In this document: in pieces, positions 1 through 9,050 of the stretch
Numbering within the stretch: the stretch's first letter is position 1
Layout of the letters: each line of letters opens with the position of its first letter
The notes under the pieces: model-generated
The model's database searches: none
The model's input: the letters and a program-made list of their open reading frames with translations, nothing else
Told to the model about the DNA's origin: nothing
Assembly (NCBI GenBank): GCA_034401135.1
Contig: JAWZSP010000001.1
Location: 930,001-994,000 of the forward strand
Direction: 5' to 3'
Source of the DNA: Volutella citrinella
Taxonomy: Eukaryota; Ascomycota; Sordariomycetes; Hypocreales; Nectriaceae
DNA length: 64,000 nt
Position numbers and translations under genes: made by a program

Positions 1-316
1 GGTGAATTGCCGTTCCATGTTATCCAAACCCCTTGGCACTCCTCAGTCTTGTCGGCGTAGTTCAAACCCTGTTCGTCACAAAAGGCCCAGCTGCATCCAA
101 CACAAGGGACAATGGACACGCAAAGCCGCCAGATGGTCATTCATACACCCCTTTTCAACTTTCCGGCTTCTCTTAAGCACACTCTGCGAAATCTCTGCAA
201 GCAAACTCCACCCTGTTGTGAGACACCCTGATGGAGCCATGGCAGCAAACCTCCACCACTCGGTTTCCACGCCCTCCGCCCCATCCATCATAAACTGTCC
301 CACAATATCCCCAGAC
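1..316. other. Intergenic, no gene seen
   Basis: Short overlapping frames only. Nothing here resembles a known protein, and no splice pattern joins them. It is the 5' flank of the 5S rRNA gene that follows. Confidence 0.5.
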
Positions 317-435
317 ACATACGACCATAGCTCTTAGAGAACACGGGGTCCCGTCCGCTCCCCCCTAGTTAAACTGAGAAGCGGCGAATTAGTACTCGGG
401 TCGGTGACGACCGGGGAATCCTCGCTGTTGTATGT
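317..435 (+). rRNA. 5S ribosomal RNA (dispersed copy, variant sequence)
   Basis: The segment starts with ACATACGACCATAG and ends with TGTTGTATGT, the conserved ends of fungal 5S rRNA, and is 119 nt long. The inner blocks CCCGTCCGCTC, TTAGTACTCGGGTCGGTGACGACC and GGGGAATCCTCG occupy the right places for the loop regions and the internal polymerase III control region. The 5' and 3' ends pair to form helix I. Helix II can also form: the block after CATA pairs with the GAGAAGC block, with one bulge and a wobble pair. The interior differs from the commonest filamentous-fungal type, so it looks like a variant class of the kind known in Neurospora and relatives, where 5S genes are scattered singly. 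No other 5S copy was seen in the window. Whether it is expressed cannot be told, but the intact helices and the T-run argue against a pseudogene. Confidence 0.88.
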
Positions 436-440
436 TTTTT
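435..440 (+). terminator. RNA polymerase III T-run terminator of the 5S gene
   Basis: A run of six T follows the conserved TGTATG end of the 5S rRNA, the usual polymerase III stop signal. Confidence 0.75.
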
Positions 441-827
441 GTCGCTCCTTTTCCCCCTCAATCCTTTTTCGTCTTTCAGGTTGCATCGCCCTCGCTTCTT
501 TGTGGACTACCCAGGTTTAGGGCGTCATACCCCTCATGATAGAAGGAGAGTTCATTGGGAAAGGACCATGTGTGATCCAATCTTCCCTCGCAGCCTCAAA
601 CTCAATTTCCATGGGGTCCATGCTGCCAAATGTGCCGCCGCTAATCGATGAATCCCGGAGACACATGTAACCCAACTTCGTGATAGTTCCAATCAACTTT
701 ATCTCCTGGTCCGGGCATGGCAGGACGTCGGATGCGGCGAGGACTGAAACAAATGGAAGATTGTGCCATTTGCATGATGAGTCCCATAAAACATTGTTTC
801 GTCGTTTGTTCCATGCCCGTCTTACAT
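441..827. other. Intergenic, no gene seen
   Basis: Lies between the 5S gene and the stop codon of the minus-strand GIY-YIG-like gene. It probably holds the 3' untranslated region of that gene. No conserved feature was recognised. Confidence 0.45.
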
Positions 828-3350
828 TTACCCTCTAATGCATCCAATCACTCTCCCAAGTCTTGCAATATACTCTTCAGGCACATCCGTGTATGCCCCC
901 TCTCTGTATGGCTCAAGTTTGCCAACGAAGTTCTTGGATCCCTGGACATATCGCCGGGGGGTGCTAGCTATCTCTAGCTCAGTCCTCTTATTCAAGAGCA
1001 TGTCAACAAAACTGTTTGCTTTAAAAACATCACTTATTCCTTTTGATTGCGGGGTAAAAGTGATTAGAGCACCGTCAGAGCCCGTTCCTGTAACCTTGAA
1101 GCTCAAAGAACCTCCAATGTCGTCCTTCGTAGCTTGCATTGCCCATCTTTTGGGATGCAATTTGCTTGGCTCACAAATGTCAATAGAGACCTCGACTTCG
1201 GGATCTCCCAAATCCATAGTTTGGGGGACAGATAACCGAAGGGCCCAAATCCCGATCTGTCTGCTATTGCCTTCGGCAACCTCGTCACGAACGAGATGAG
1301 GGTAAACCTTGTTTCGGAAAGTACGATGTTCTGATCTCCAGTCATGCACGCCTCCAGCCCTGGCTCTGGTCGAGGTTGGATTTGGACCACTCGCCAAGTT
1401 TGTGATGGCTGGTTCCATCCTTCGAGCCGGGGAATATTGGCGGAGATGACTATGGACGTCATAATGGTGCTCGGTCGCACCATCATCGTCAGTTTCGTCA
1501 CTGCTGCAGTCGAGATCGTCACGGTTGTCTAGGCAGTTGCGCTTCCTACCACTCTTTTTTTCGAGGTCTTCCAGGTTGTTGTCGAACTTATCCAGGTCAT
1601 TCAAGTGCACACGGGCTACTTGGGTCATCTCCTTCGATAGCTGCTCCCCTGACGACTCCCCATCGTCTTCTGACAGCTCTTCATCGTCTTCCGGGGTGTA
1701 TGGTCGGAACGAGTGGGGAATTTCTGAAGAAGTTTTCATTTTGTGTAAGATTTTTGCTTGTTTTTTTTTCTGCAGCCACTCAGTCTCATGTCTTGCCATT
1801 ATTCCCCGACAAAATTGCTTAGAATCAGCACTTCGGCCATCAACATTCTCCTGTGTCTGTCTCCTCCGTTTCCGTTCGCGGTCATCTCCCGATTGGCTAT
1901 GCTGGAGCTTCTGGGATACCTCAGTTCGAATGAGACACTGCAGCAGCATGAGAAGGCCATAAGTTAGAGAGCCTGCACGGCGCTCCAGCTCCCTAACATC
2001 TTCTAAAGAGAAGCCCTTCCTCGCCAGCCAGACTTTTACTCCTCCGTCGAGAGTATCTGTTGTCATCTTGGTGTAGCCTTGGGCTTCCAAAGCTCGTTGG
2101 CGAATAATGAAAGACCGCGCTGTTGAAGACTGGAGGAAGTAGGGAGTTAGATTTCGACCTATTCCGGCTAGAATTCCTGCAAACTTTATGACGGTACAAA
2201 GAGAAGCTGCGTGCTTCCCTTCAAGAGTGTGCCCTTCGAGGGGCAACTGGTGGCACCGTATAAAGAGCCTGCTGGGAGTAGAGGATCCACTATCAAGGAA
2301 TAGTTTATAGTCGTAACCACCAATGTCCAATGTGTACCGGGATAGAGCAGGCCTACATTGTCGAATGGCTTGCTCTGCATACAACCCACACATCAGAATT
2401 ACTTTGGCTTGACTGATATCCAGTATCTTGCGATGTGTTGAGACACTCTCCGAACTACCGACGCAATTTGAGTTGGTCAGGCCGGAGAACTGGCGCAAGT
2501 CATATGTCCAAACTAAGCTGTTGCTTGTGTTGAACCCGGAATGTGTGAGCGCCCAAGGGAGGGTATCCTCCGCTTCAAGCGTCTGAATCGGACTACCGTA
2601 GGGCTTTCTCCAAGCAGGCCCTAGAACAAAGGCAACAGGAGCACCAAAACACCCCATGGCTGGAAGGCCTCGATGTTCTTGGTTTGTGATTGCATGTGTT
2701 GGAGAATTCGTTTGCAACAAAAAGAGCTTGACTTGGTCTCTGTCAATAGCCGTTTCTAGAGCTTCAAAGTACTCATCGTGTACCATGGGACGGAAACTGT
2801 TCGTGTTGTTTTGGGACTTCTTTATCCTGCGAAATGAGATCCATTTGACGATTTGCGGATCAGAAGAGGATTGAATCTTCTCTGTTTGTCCAAGTTTCTG
2901 CATTTCGGACAGGATCGGGCCCTGCATCAATGGCGACATAATGTTCAAACCAATGCTGGAAAAGGTTGACCCGTCGCAATCCGGAGATAAACAACCGTGA
3001 TGGGTTTGAAACACCCTGCAGAAAAGTGCTTCAAGAAGCTTAAATTGGAGACTGAGACAATCGTCCCACTCACTATGCTCCGGTGCAGACCATAGAAGCA
3101 AGAAATTGCAATTCCGAAAACCGTTTCCGAGCCAAGCGATGAAGTAATGAAGCGAACTGTAGCTACCGCTCATGATTGCCTGGCCGTGGGTGTACAGACG
3201 TTGGTCAAGAACTTTCGACTGTCCCACATAAAGTCGGAGGTAATCAGAGTCGCGACTATTAGTTATGACGTCCATGTAACCTCCAAACAAAGGACAAGGT
3301 TCTTGTTGAAGCTTCAGAAGCTCCAGTAGACGTTGAGGGTGGCTGTACAT
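828..3350 (-). CDS. GIY-YIG-like large fungal protein, function unknown
   Basis: An uninterrupted 840-residue frame. Residues about 24-60 read GYMDVI, then YVGQS (41-45), then Arg51 and His55; this spacing matches the GIY and YIG strands and the Arg/His helix of the GIY-YIG nuclease fold. A block of about 100 residues after it (SLHYF..., LLLWS..., LEALFCRVF) fits the rest of a fungal GIY-YIG-type domain. The middle part is helical and ends in a basic RERKRRR stretch, possibly a nuclear signal. It is followed by a strongly acidic linker (EDDEELSEDDGESSGE) and a C-terminal region I do not recognise. The ATG at 3350 is the first after an in-frame stop. The upstream broken zinc-knuckle frame overlaps this gene by 36 nt, so the two may once have formed one longer protein. 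Nuclease activity is inference from the motif alone. The frame is long and intact, so expression as a protein is likely. Confidence 0.7.
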   Translation of the reverse strand: MYSHPQRLLELLKLQQEPCPLFGGYMDVITNSRDSDYLRLYVGQSKVLDQRLYTHGQAIMSGSYSSLHYFIAWLGNGFRNCNFLLLWSAPEHSEWDDCLSLQFKLLEALFCRVFQTHHGCLSPDCDGSTFSSIGLNIMSPLMQGPILSEMQKLGQTEKIQSSSDPQIVKWISFRRIKKSQNNTNSFRPMVHDEYFEALETAIDRDQVKLFLLQTNSPTHAITNQEHRGLPAMGCFGAPVAFVLGPAWRKPYGSPIQTLEAEDTLPWALTHSGFNTSNSLVWTYDLRQFSGLTNSNCVGSSESVSTHRKILDISQAKVILMCGLYAEQAIRQCRPALSRYTLDIGGYDYKLFLDSGSSTPSRLFIRCHQLPLEGHTLEGKHAASLCTVIKFAGILAGIGRNLTPYFLQSSTARSFIIRQRALEAQGYTKMTTDTLDGGVKVWLARKGFSLEDVRELERRAGSLTYGLLMLLQCLIRTEVSQKLQHSQSGDDRERKRRRQTQENVDGRSADSKQFCRGIMARHETEWLQKKKQAKILHKMKTSSEIPHSFRPYTPEDDEELSEDDGESSGEQLSKEMTQVARVHLNDLDKFDNNLEDLEKKSGRKRNCLDNRDDLDCSSDETDDDGATEHHYDVHSHLRQYSPARRMEPAITNLASGPNPTSTRARAGGVHDWRSEHRTFRNKVYPHLVRDEVAEGNSRQIGIWALRLSVPQTMDLGDPEVEVSIDICEPSKLHPKRWAMQATKDDIGGSLSFKVTGTGSDGALITFTPQSKGISDVFKANSFVDMLLNKRTELEIASTPRRYVQGSKNFVGKLEPYREGAYTDVPEEYIARLGRVIGCIRG

Positions 3351-4328
3351 CCTTGTAGCTCGAGAATCTCTTGTCTAACCATGCGGATTAGCTTTGCAGC
3401 AAGCTCGTCGACACCATATTGTTCAATGAATCCAGCGTAGGTGAATGCATTCCAACCTTCAAGACGCTCAGCGAATATATCGTGCAGCATCGCTTCGCAT
3501 TCTTCCAGGAAGTTCGGGAGTACGATCGATGGGGTGAAGGGGACAGCCTAGTCTGTATTAGAAGACTAACGTTCTTCAAAATCGAAGGCCACTCACATTC
3601 CGAACCCCCTCGTCAAGAATCATCCATTCAGTATCGTCGTGTCGCAATGACCTTATAGTCTGGGTGATTGGATCTTGTGTTTTCTGGCTCGTGAACGTAA
3701 CTGTCTTGATTGGTGGCTGCTCTTTCTGCTGAAGGACCTCTTGTTTTTCCGTGTTTACTTCGAGGATCGGGGCAATCTGGGGCGATGTGGCCTTTGACTT
3801 TGCAGAAATAGCAAGGGCACCGAGGACAATTGAAGGCTGTTGCGCCCTCGACCTGGCAATTGCGGCAGATTGGTGGGAGGTAGATCGTTCCCATGCTGGG
3901 TAGAGGCAGTGGGAATGGGCAGGACAAGGACCTATTGGTATCTATTAGACCAGCATTTGATTGAGGGACAGGCAAAGTGAATATGGCATGAAGAAGAACT
4001 TACTCTGCAAGTGGATGATGTGTCGAAATAATAGAGTGGCGGTTTTGTTGTTGTAGGAGAGATACCGCAGCAAAATCAGGTGGGTAGTGGGATTTGTTAT
4101 TCTGCCAGCTGCCAGCCAGAGCACGCAGCATTCGCATACTGCTAGTACTCAAGTCGTCGAATGGATTCATCCTTTTGTCATATCTACAGTCCCAAATTGT
4201 ATTGTTGATTCCTGTCGCTCAACAAATTGTTCATTCAGACTATGTTCGCTTGCTAAATTAACATGCTGCATCTCCTGCTCTCGGTTTTCTGCCAAAGGTT
4301 TATTTACCCTTTTCACATACAGAAACAT
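3315..4328 (-). pseudogene. Broken zinc-knuckle (CCHC) protein gene upstream of the GIY-YIG-like gene
   Basis: Three clearly coding-like stretches lie head to tail in different frames. An ATG frame from 4328 ends at a TGA at 4167. A second ATG frame starts at 4170, overlapping that stop. It splices at 4003/3932 (GTAAGT donor, AATAG acceptor) into an exon with a cysteine pair and a knuckle of the form CX2CX3GHX4C (near 3860-3790). After the knuckle the good coding signal shifts by one base at a G4 run (3769-3772 on the plus strand). It then continues to a GTGAGT donor at 3596, crosses a 49-nt intron (3548-3596) with a CTAATAC branch, and stays in frame to a TGA ending at 3315. The breaks sit at homopolymers (A4 at 4173-4176, C4 at 3769-3772), so decay or sequence error are both possible. 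The CCHC knuckle suggests nucleic-acid binding. It could be the N-terminal half of the downstream GIY-YIG-like protein. Confidence 0.5.
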
Positions 4329-4619
4329 GCTTCTCCCCTTCCTTACCTCTGTTCCATCACGTTACTTGAGATAAGAAATAGTGCGCAAACGAAGAAATAA
4401 TCCGAGCCGGGAGAGCGAACAAGAACGTCGTGACAGCACAGGAGACGAGGGATCAAGGAAGGACGGGGGGGCAGATGACTCCCACAACGCAACCACTCGG
4501 TGAGAAGCACAACGCAATTACACGCTTCGCGTCTGGCAGGCCACTCGGCGAGGTCTGACATTGGCAAAGTCCCCAGGCAATCATCCGCTTGTTCGATGAA
4601 GCGAGGAGCAAAAAGGAGA

Positions 4620-4707
4620 TGCCTAGACCTGGAATCGAACCAGGGCCACTTCGGATCCGTTTGGTATGAGCCACAACGAAGCATCTTAACCACTAGACTA
4701 TCTAGGC
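4620..4707 (-). tRNA. tRNA-His(GTG), 16-nt intron
   Basis: Full cloverleaf on the minus strand. Acceptor GCCTAGA pairs with TCTAGGC, D-stem GTCT with AGAT, anticodon stem CTTCG with CGAAG, and T-stem CCTGG with CCAGG around TTCGATT; the discriminator is A. The anticodon loop is TTGTGGC with GTG as anticodon, interrupted after base 37 by the 16-nt intron CTCATACCAAACGGAT. It is identical to the plus-strand copy at 8794, and its 3' flank matches the 3' flank of that copy for about 30 nt. Confidence 0.93.
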
Positions 4708-4781
4708 TTGCAGGTTGGGCTTGTTAATGTGCTCTAGGAGGTTGAGGTTATTCAGGGTGGGAAAATCTAAAAAAAAAAGTT

Positions 4782-4869
4782 TGCCTAGACCTGGAATCGA
4801 ACCAGGGCCACTTCGGATTCGTTTGGATGGATCCACAACGAAGCATCTTAACCACTAGACTATCTAGGC
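4782..4869 (-). tRNA. tRNA-His(GTG), variant 16-nt intron
   Basis: Same mature cloverleaf as the neighbouring copy 75 bp away. The intron is also 16 nt but differs at several bases (ATCCATCCAAACGAAT). Mature stems and the GTG anticodon are unchanged, so the differences are confined to the part removed by splicing. Confidence 0.92.
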
Positions 4870-4988
4870 TTACATAATGCGGCTGCTGCTAACAAGGATC
4901 ATTTGGCTGGTCTGGGGTAGGACACGCCCACCTGTATCCCTCCAGAATCTAGGCCGAGCTACAGACGGTACACAGAGTGGTCACGATC

Positions 4989-6574
4989 ATGGTCATGGGG
5001 ATGGATCTGTGGGTCCTCCTGCTTTTGTTGTCTTGTCTGGCTCTGGTGGTCTCCCTGGTCGCCCATGGGAAGTTCGATACCCGAATTACGCGTGGTGGAA
5101 GCTCCCTCAGGTTCGCACTTTGTTAATGCTACCTTGACTTGAGCTCACATTATACAGAAAACCGCCCAATACTTTGCCGTTTCTGGGCAATGGACTCATC
5201 TTCCTCCAGCCTCGACAGCACCTGTTCGCATGGTTCACAAAGGTCGAGCAGCTTTTCGGCCTAGAGACGCTTCAGATCTCCGTCCCGTCCTTACCCCCCG
5301 GCGTAATCATCAACGACCCTCGGAACCTAGCATTCGTCTTCAAGAATGAGAGCATTTTCCAAAAAGGCGACTTTGTCAAGTCCCGCGCCTGGGATTTATT
5401 TGGTCACGGCATCATCAATGTTGACGGCGAGCTGTGGCGACTGCAGCGCAAAGCTGGGTTGCGATTCTTGAGCGCTCCCACCTTGGACAGGCTGACTAGC
5501 ACGGAGCTGCCCAAGTACTTGGATGAGGCCGTGGCCATTCTTGACCGAGTTGCAGATGAGCAGCGAGTAGTGGACTTGCAGGCCACCATCCACGAGGTCA
5601 CGACACAGCTCATGGGTCGCATGGCCTACAACATGGATATGCACTGCGACGATGAGTTTACAGTTGCCTTTGAACTTGCGTCAGGAGCTACAGCCGAGCG
5701 CTTCCAGAATCCACTCTGGTTCATCACAGAAATTGTCACAGGCTCGCCTCTGCGACGCGCACTCGAAGTGGTCAAAGCCTATGGGCGGCGCATCGTGGCC
5801 AGCGCTGTTGCGGATCGGAAAGCTCATCACAACAAACAAGAGGGTGAAGGGGGGTCCGAGCCATCCCAAGCACCGGAAATGGCAGGGAGCCTGATCCAGT
5901 CGCTTCTGGAATCCATTGGCGACGAAACCCTCGTGGCTGATGCCGCCCTCAACTACCTCTCTGCGGGACGTGACACCGTCGCGCAGGCGCTGACATGGAC
6001 ATTCTATCTCCTCATGCGACATCCTAAGGAGCTGGAATCACTTCGTCTCGCCGTAGAGAGGCTCAGCACTGATGGGGAGGCTCAGACCGATCCGAAGGCA
6101 AAAGTAGACGCGGATCGCCTCACGCCCACAGCGCTTCCATATGTCCAAGCCGTCTTCTACGAGGCCCTCCGACTCTACCCGCCCATCCCATTCGAGATCA
6201 AGGAGGCACAGGCTTCCACCACTCTCCCAGACGGAACAATTCTGCCCTCTGGGTCCATAGTGGTATGGTGTCCGTGGGCCATGAACCGCTCTCGGACAAT
6301 CTGGGGCCCCGATGCCTTGGAATTTCGCCCATCCAGGTGGCTCTCTGCCGATGGAGACGTGATCCAGCGATCAGCGGCAGAGTTCCCAGTCTTCAACGGC
6401 GGTTCGCGCCTATGTTTGGGCAAACGGATGGCGGAGCTGGTCGCCGTGCAGACGCTGGCTCGGCTGGCGCCAGCATTCGACTTTGTGGCTGCATTTGAAG
6501 GCGTGCGCGAAAGCAGGACGAGCTTGACGCTGCCAATGAAGGGCGGCTTGCCGGTAAGGGTAAAGAGAAGATGA
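4989..6574 (+). CDS. Cytochrome P450, CYP52/CYP539-like fatty-acid or alkane hydroxylase type
   Basis: Two exons, 4989-5110 and 5158-6574, give 512 residues. The intron is 47 nt with a less usual GTTCGC donor and a TATACAG acceptor. The first exon supplies an N-terminal membrane anchor (LWVLLLLLSCLALVVSLVA), and the exon junction restores the proline-rich hinge RKPPNTLPFLGNG. Family marks in order: I-helix AGRDT (310-314), ExxR (E376-R379, in EALRLYPP), the FRPSRW segment, and the haem loop FNGGSRLCLG with Cys460 as the axial ligand. The FNGG...CLGKRMAE form of the haem loop is typical of the CYP52/CYP86/CYP539 group, which hydroxylates fatty-acid chain ends. It should be an endoplasmic-reticulum monooxygenase fed by cytochrome P450 reductase. 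The exact substrate and CYP number cannot be read from the sequence. It lies between opposed tRNA-His groups. Confidence 0.88.
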
Positions 6575-6765
6575 TGGCAGGAGTCTCGTCAGATCAGGGA
6601 GATGGAAGCGACGACAATTGGACGAGAAAGCTATAAAGATGGTATGAGGGCAATGGAAAAGGATCAATGAAGCCGGGGCTATGGAAAAAGGCTGGCAGGC
6701 AATAGAACCTGAAGAGAGTCAAAATTTAACGTAGTTTATTGTGGTATCTCATGAAAAGTCGACGC

Positions 6766-8206
6766 TCAGTCGAAAACGACTTTTGTGCCGGCAAAGGATG
6801 CACCCTTTGCTGCTTCTTGTGCCTTCTTCTTCGCCACCCAGCTGGGATGCAGTTTTCCCTCATCATCCCGCTTGCCGGGCGCCCGAGCTGGCGGCCCAGC
6901 ATTCTGCCCCCGAGCGGCGCCGCCAGACGCCAGAGGGTTGCGAATGCCCTTCTTCCAGGGCGTCGCGCCCGCGTCTCCATCCACGGCGCCGCGCTTGGCG
7001 TCCCAGCCCGAGTCACGTCCGCGCTGGCCCTTGGCCGGCTGCTGCAGGTGCTTGGCCTTTGTGCCAAACTTTTTCTCCCAGATGGCCTGGCGGGCGCGCT
7101 GGCCGCGGCGCTTCTTGGCGGGCGCAACGTCGATGTCTGATGCCTCGGACTCGGACCCAGAGATGTATCCGCCCATGAGAGAAGGCAGGAACGTTGAGCC
7201 GGTCGGGCGCTTGGGAACAGATGAGCTGGCCTTCTTCTTCTTGGCTGGTGGGGGAGATGGTGAAGGCGAGGTGCGTTTCGCAGGTGCCTCTTCTTCGTCA
7301 TCTTCAGAGTCGGAAGCAATTCCGGCTTCGGAGCCAGACCCAGACAGGGAAATATCGTCCAGGTTGACCGTCTCCTTGCCTCGAAATTGTGCATAGCGCT
7401 CGTCGTCAAAGTCTCCTTCCTCGTCGGAGGAACTGCCAAGGAGATGAGCATACTGGGCAAGCTCTTTCTCCTCCTCGCCGTCCACCTCGCTGTCTTCCTC
7501 TTCAGCTACGTCATCGGCGTCGACATCTGACTGAATGCCTTCCCATTCTGACTCCTCTTCCTCGTCATTCCCTCTGTCGGCCTCGTCGCCCAGTTTTTTC
7601 TCCGTCTCCTGTAGAGGCGCTTCTAGCTCCGGGTTCACAGACGCCGCTGCCTCTGTTGAATCGGAAGGATCCAAGTTTGTCTCCTTCTTGTTCTTGCGCA
7701 AACGCTTCGTCTTCTCAGGTAAGGCAACATTCAAGGTCGCGCACACAGTGGCGATCGCTCGGTCGATTGCTTTCTTGACCTGGTCCCGGTTGTAGAGGCT
7801 GCTCGTGACGTTGTGTAGTGCGGCCTGTTCTTCCACGGGCAGCTGCGGCTTGCCAACCCCAGCTCGAATGTTTTCGGGGAGGTCCTCGTGGACGGCAATG
7901 TCCTTGATCTTGAGGAGCGACGAGTGTAGATGTGCTTTGGCCGTCTGGTTGAGATCGAGAGACTAGGCAACAGGCTGTCAGCATGATTTTTCTACCACAA
8001 CATCGCCGCGCTCCTACCTTTAGGACGAGGATCTCGCGATCCAGCCGTTCTTTCTTGTCTGGAGTAATCGCATTGTCATGGACACGCTTGCTAAGGCGCT
8101 GGCGCTCGAAACCCTTGGCAGCCTTGAGGGCTTGAGCAACCTCCTGGTAGTGTTTTTCGAGCTTGTCGTGCAATTTGGGTTCCGCAGATCGCTTGCGTTT
8201 CGGCAT
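6766..8206 (-). CDS. BUD22: Bud22-like protein (ribosome small-subunit biogenesis)
   Basis: Exon 1 is 8206-8018 and exon 2 is 7962-6766, joined across a 55-nt intron (GTAGGA donor, CCTAG acceptor); the product has 461 residues. The N-terminal half is helical and charged (MPKRKRSAEPKLHDKLEKHY...). The middle is a long acidic, low-complexity region with repeated E/D runs. The C-terminus carries the family block KKRRGQRARQAIWEKKFG, near residues 345-365. Yeast Bud22 is a nucleolar factor of about 519 residues needed for 18S rRNA maturation and 40S assembly, and the human relative is SRFBP1. Size, acidic centre and C-terminal block all agree with that family. Role by homology; no catalytic residues are expected. 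It runs tail to tail with the P450, about 190 bp apart. Confidence 0.85.
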
Positions 8207-8624
8207 GGCTGCAATTGGTGGTCATGGGCAGAAGCATTTGCGTGACGCACCAAAAACTTGCGAGGAAAGGGGTTGTACAGTGTGTTCGATAAGGGATAAC
8301 TGTGTTATACAGTACAGTTTGGATGTCCCACTCAGTGTGAATGGCTCTACTCGATTTTCATAGCCGTCTCTCACTCAATGAGACAGGTTCAGATGGACAA
8401 TCCGAACCCACTCCACTAAGTAATGCACAAGGAACAAGCCTTAACAGCAATCCCTGGATATTATTCTATACATTCTCTGTACCTGAAGAGGAAACTGGGT
8501 ATGTATAGAGGACCTACCGGGAGTTCTCACGACTGTGTAGGGTAATCCGACACTGATGTTCCTGCTTGGATTTGAATCCTGTATATATACTATGGGGAGG
8601 CCTCATTGATATCAATCACAAGAC

Positions 8625-8712
8625 GCCTAAATAGTCTAGTGGTTAAGATGCTTCGTTGTGGCTCATACCAAACGGATCCGAAGTGGCCCTGGTTCGATTC
8701 CAGGTTTAGGCA
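8625..8712 (+). tRNA. tRNA-His(GTG), 16-nt intron, compensated acceptor stem
   Basis: Same structure as the other four copies, but the acceptor stem reads GCCTAAA paired with TTTAGGC instead of GCCTAGA with TCTAGGC. The G-C pair has become A-T, with both partners changed. Anticodon GTG; the intron matches the copy at 8794. Confidence 0.92.
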
Positions 8713-8793
8713 TTCATTTTTTGCTTTCACTTTTGACTATCAAGGTTTGGACGTCAACACCATCTAGTCGACAATAAGGCAACATCCCTGCAA

Positions 8794-8881
8794 GCCTAGA
8801 TAGTCTAGTGGTTAAGATGCTTCGTTGTGGCTCATACCAAACGGATCCGAAGTGGCCCTGGTTCGATTCCAGGTCTAGGCA
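8794..8881 (+). tRNA. tRNA-His(GTG), 16-nt intron
   Basis: Second unit of the 169-bp-period array. The cloverleaf is complete, with GTG anticodon and intron CTCATACCAAACGGAT after position 37. Its 3' flank (TCTCCTTTTTGCTTCTCGC...) reappears in reverse orientation beside the minus-strand copy at 4620. Confidence 0.93.
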
Positions 8882-8962
8882 TCTCCTTTTTGCTTCTCGC
8901 TTCATCGAACAAGGTTTGGAAGTCAACACCGTCTAGTCGACAATAAGGGAGGCTCCCTGCAA

Positions 8963-9050
8963 GCCTAGATAGTCTAGTGGTTAAGATGCTTCGTTGTGGC
9001 TCACACCAAACGGATCCGAAGTGGCCCTGGTTCGATTCCAGGTCTAGGCA
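8963..9050 (+). tRNA. tRNA-His(GTG), 16-nt intron
   Basis: Third unit of the array. Mature sequence matches the copy at 8794; the intron differs by a single T to C change (CTCACACC... against CTCATACC...). Confidence 0.93.

Larger units (their letters stand above)
8625..9050 (+). repeat. Tandem array of three 169-bp tRNA-His units
   Basis: The three tRNA genes start at 8625, 8794 and 8963, exactly 169 bp apart, and both spacers are 81 nt. The second half of each spacer is shared (AAGGTTTGG...GTCAACACC...TCTAGTCGACAATAAGG, then CCTGCAA), so whole units were duplicated and not only the tRNA. Confidence 0.9.

Noticed and set aside
4620..9050. Inverted tRNA groups considered as ends of a transposon
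   Set aside because: The repeats are complete functional tRNA genes, with no transposase and no target-site duplication visible.
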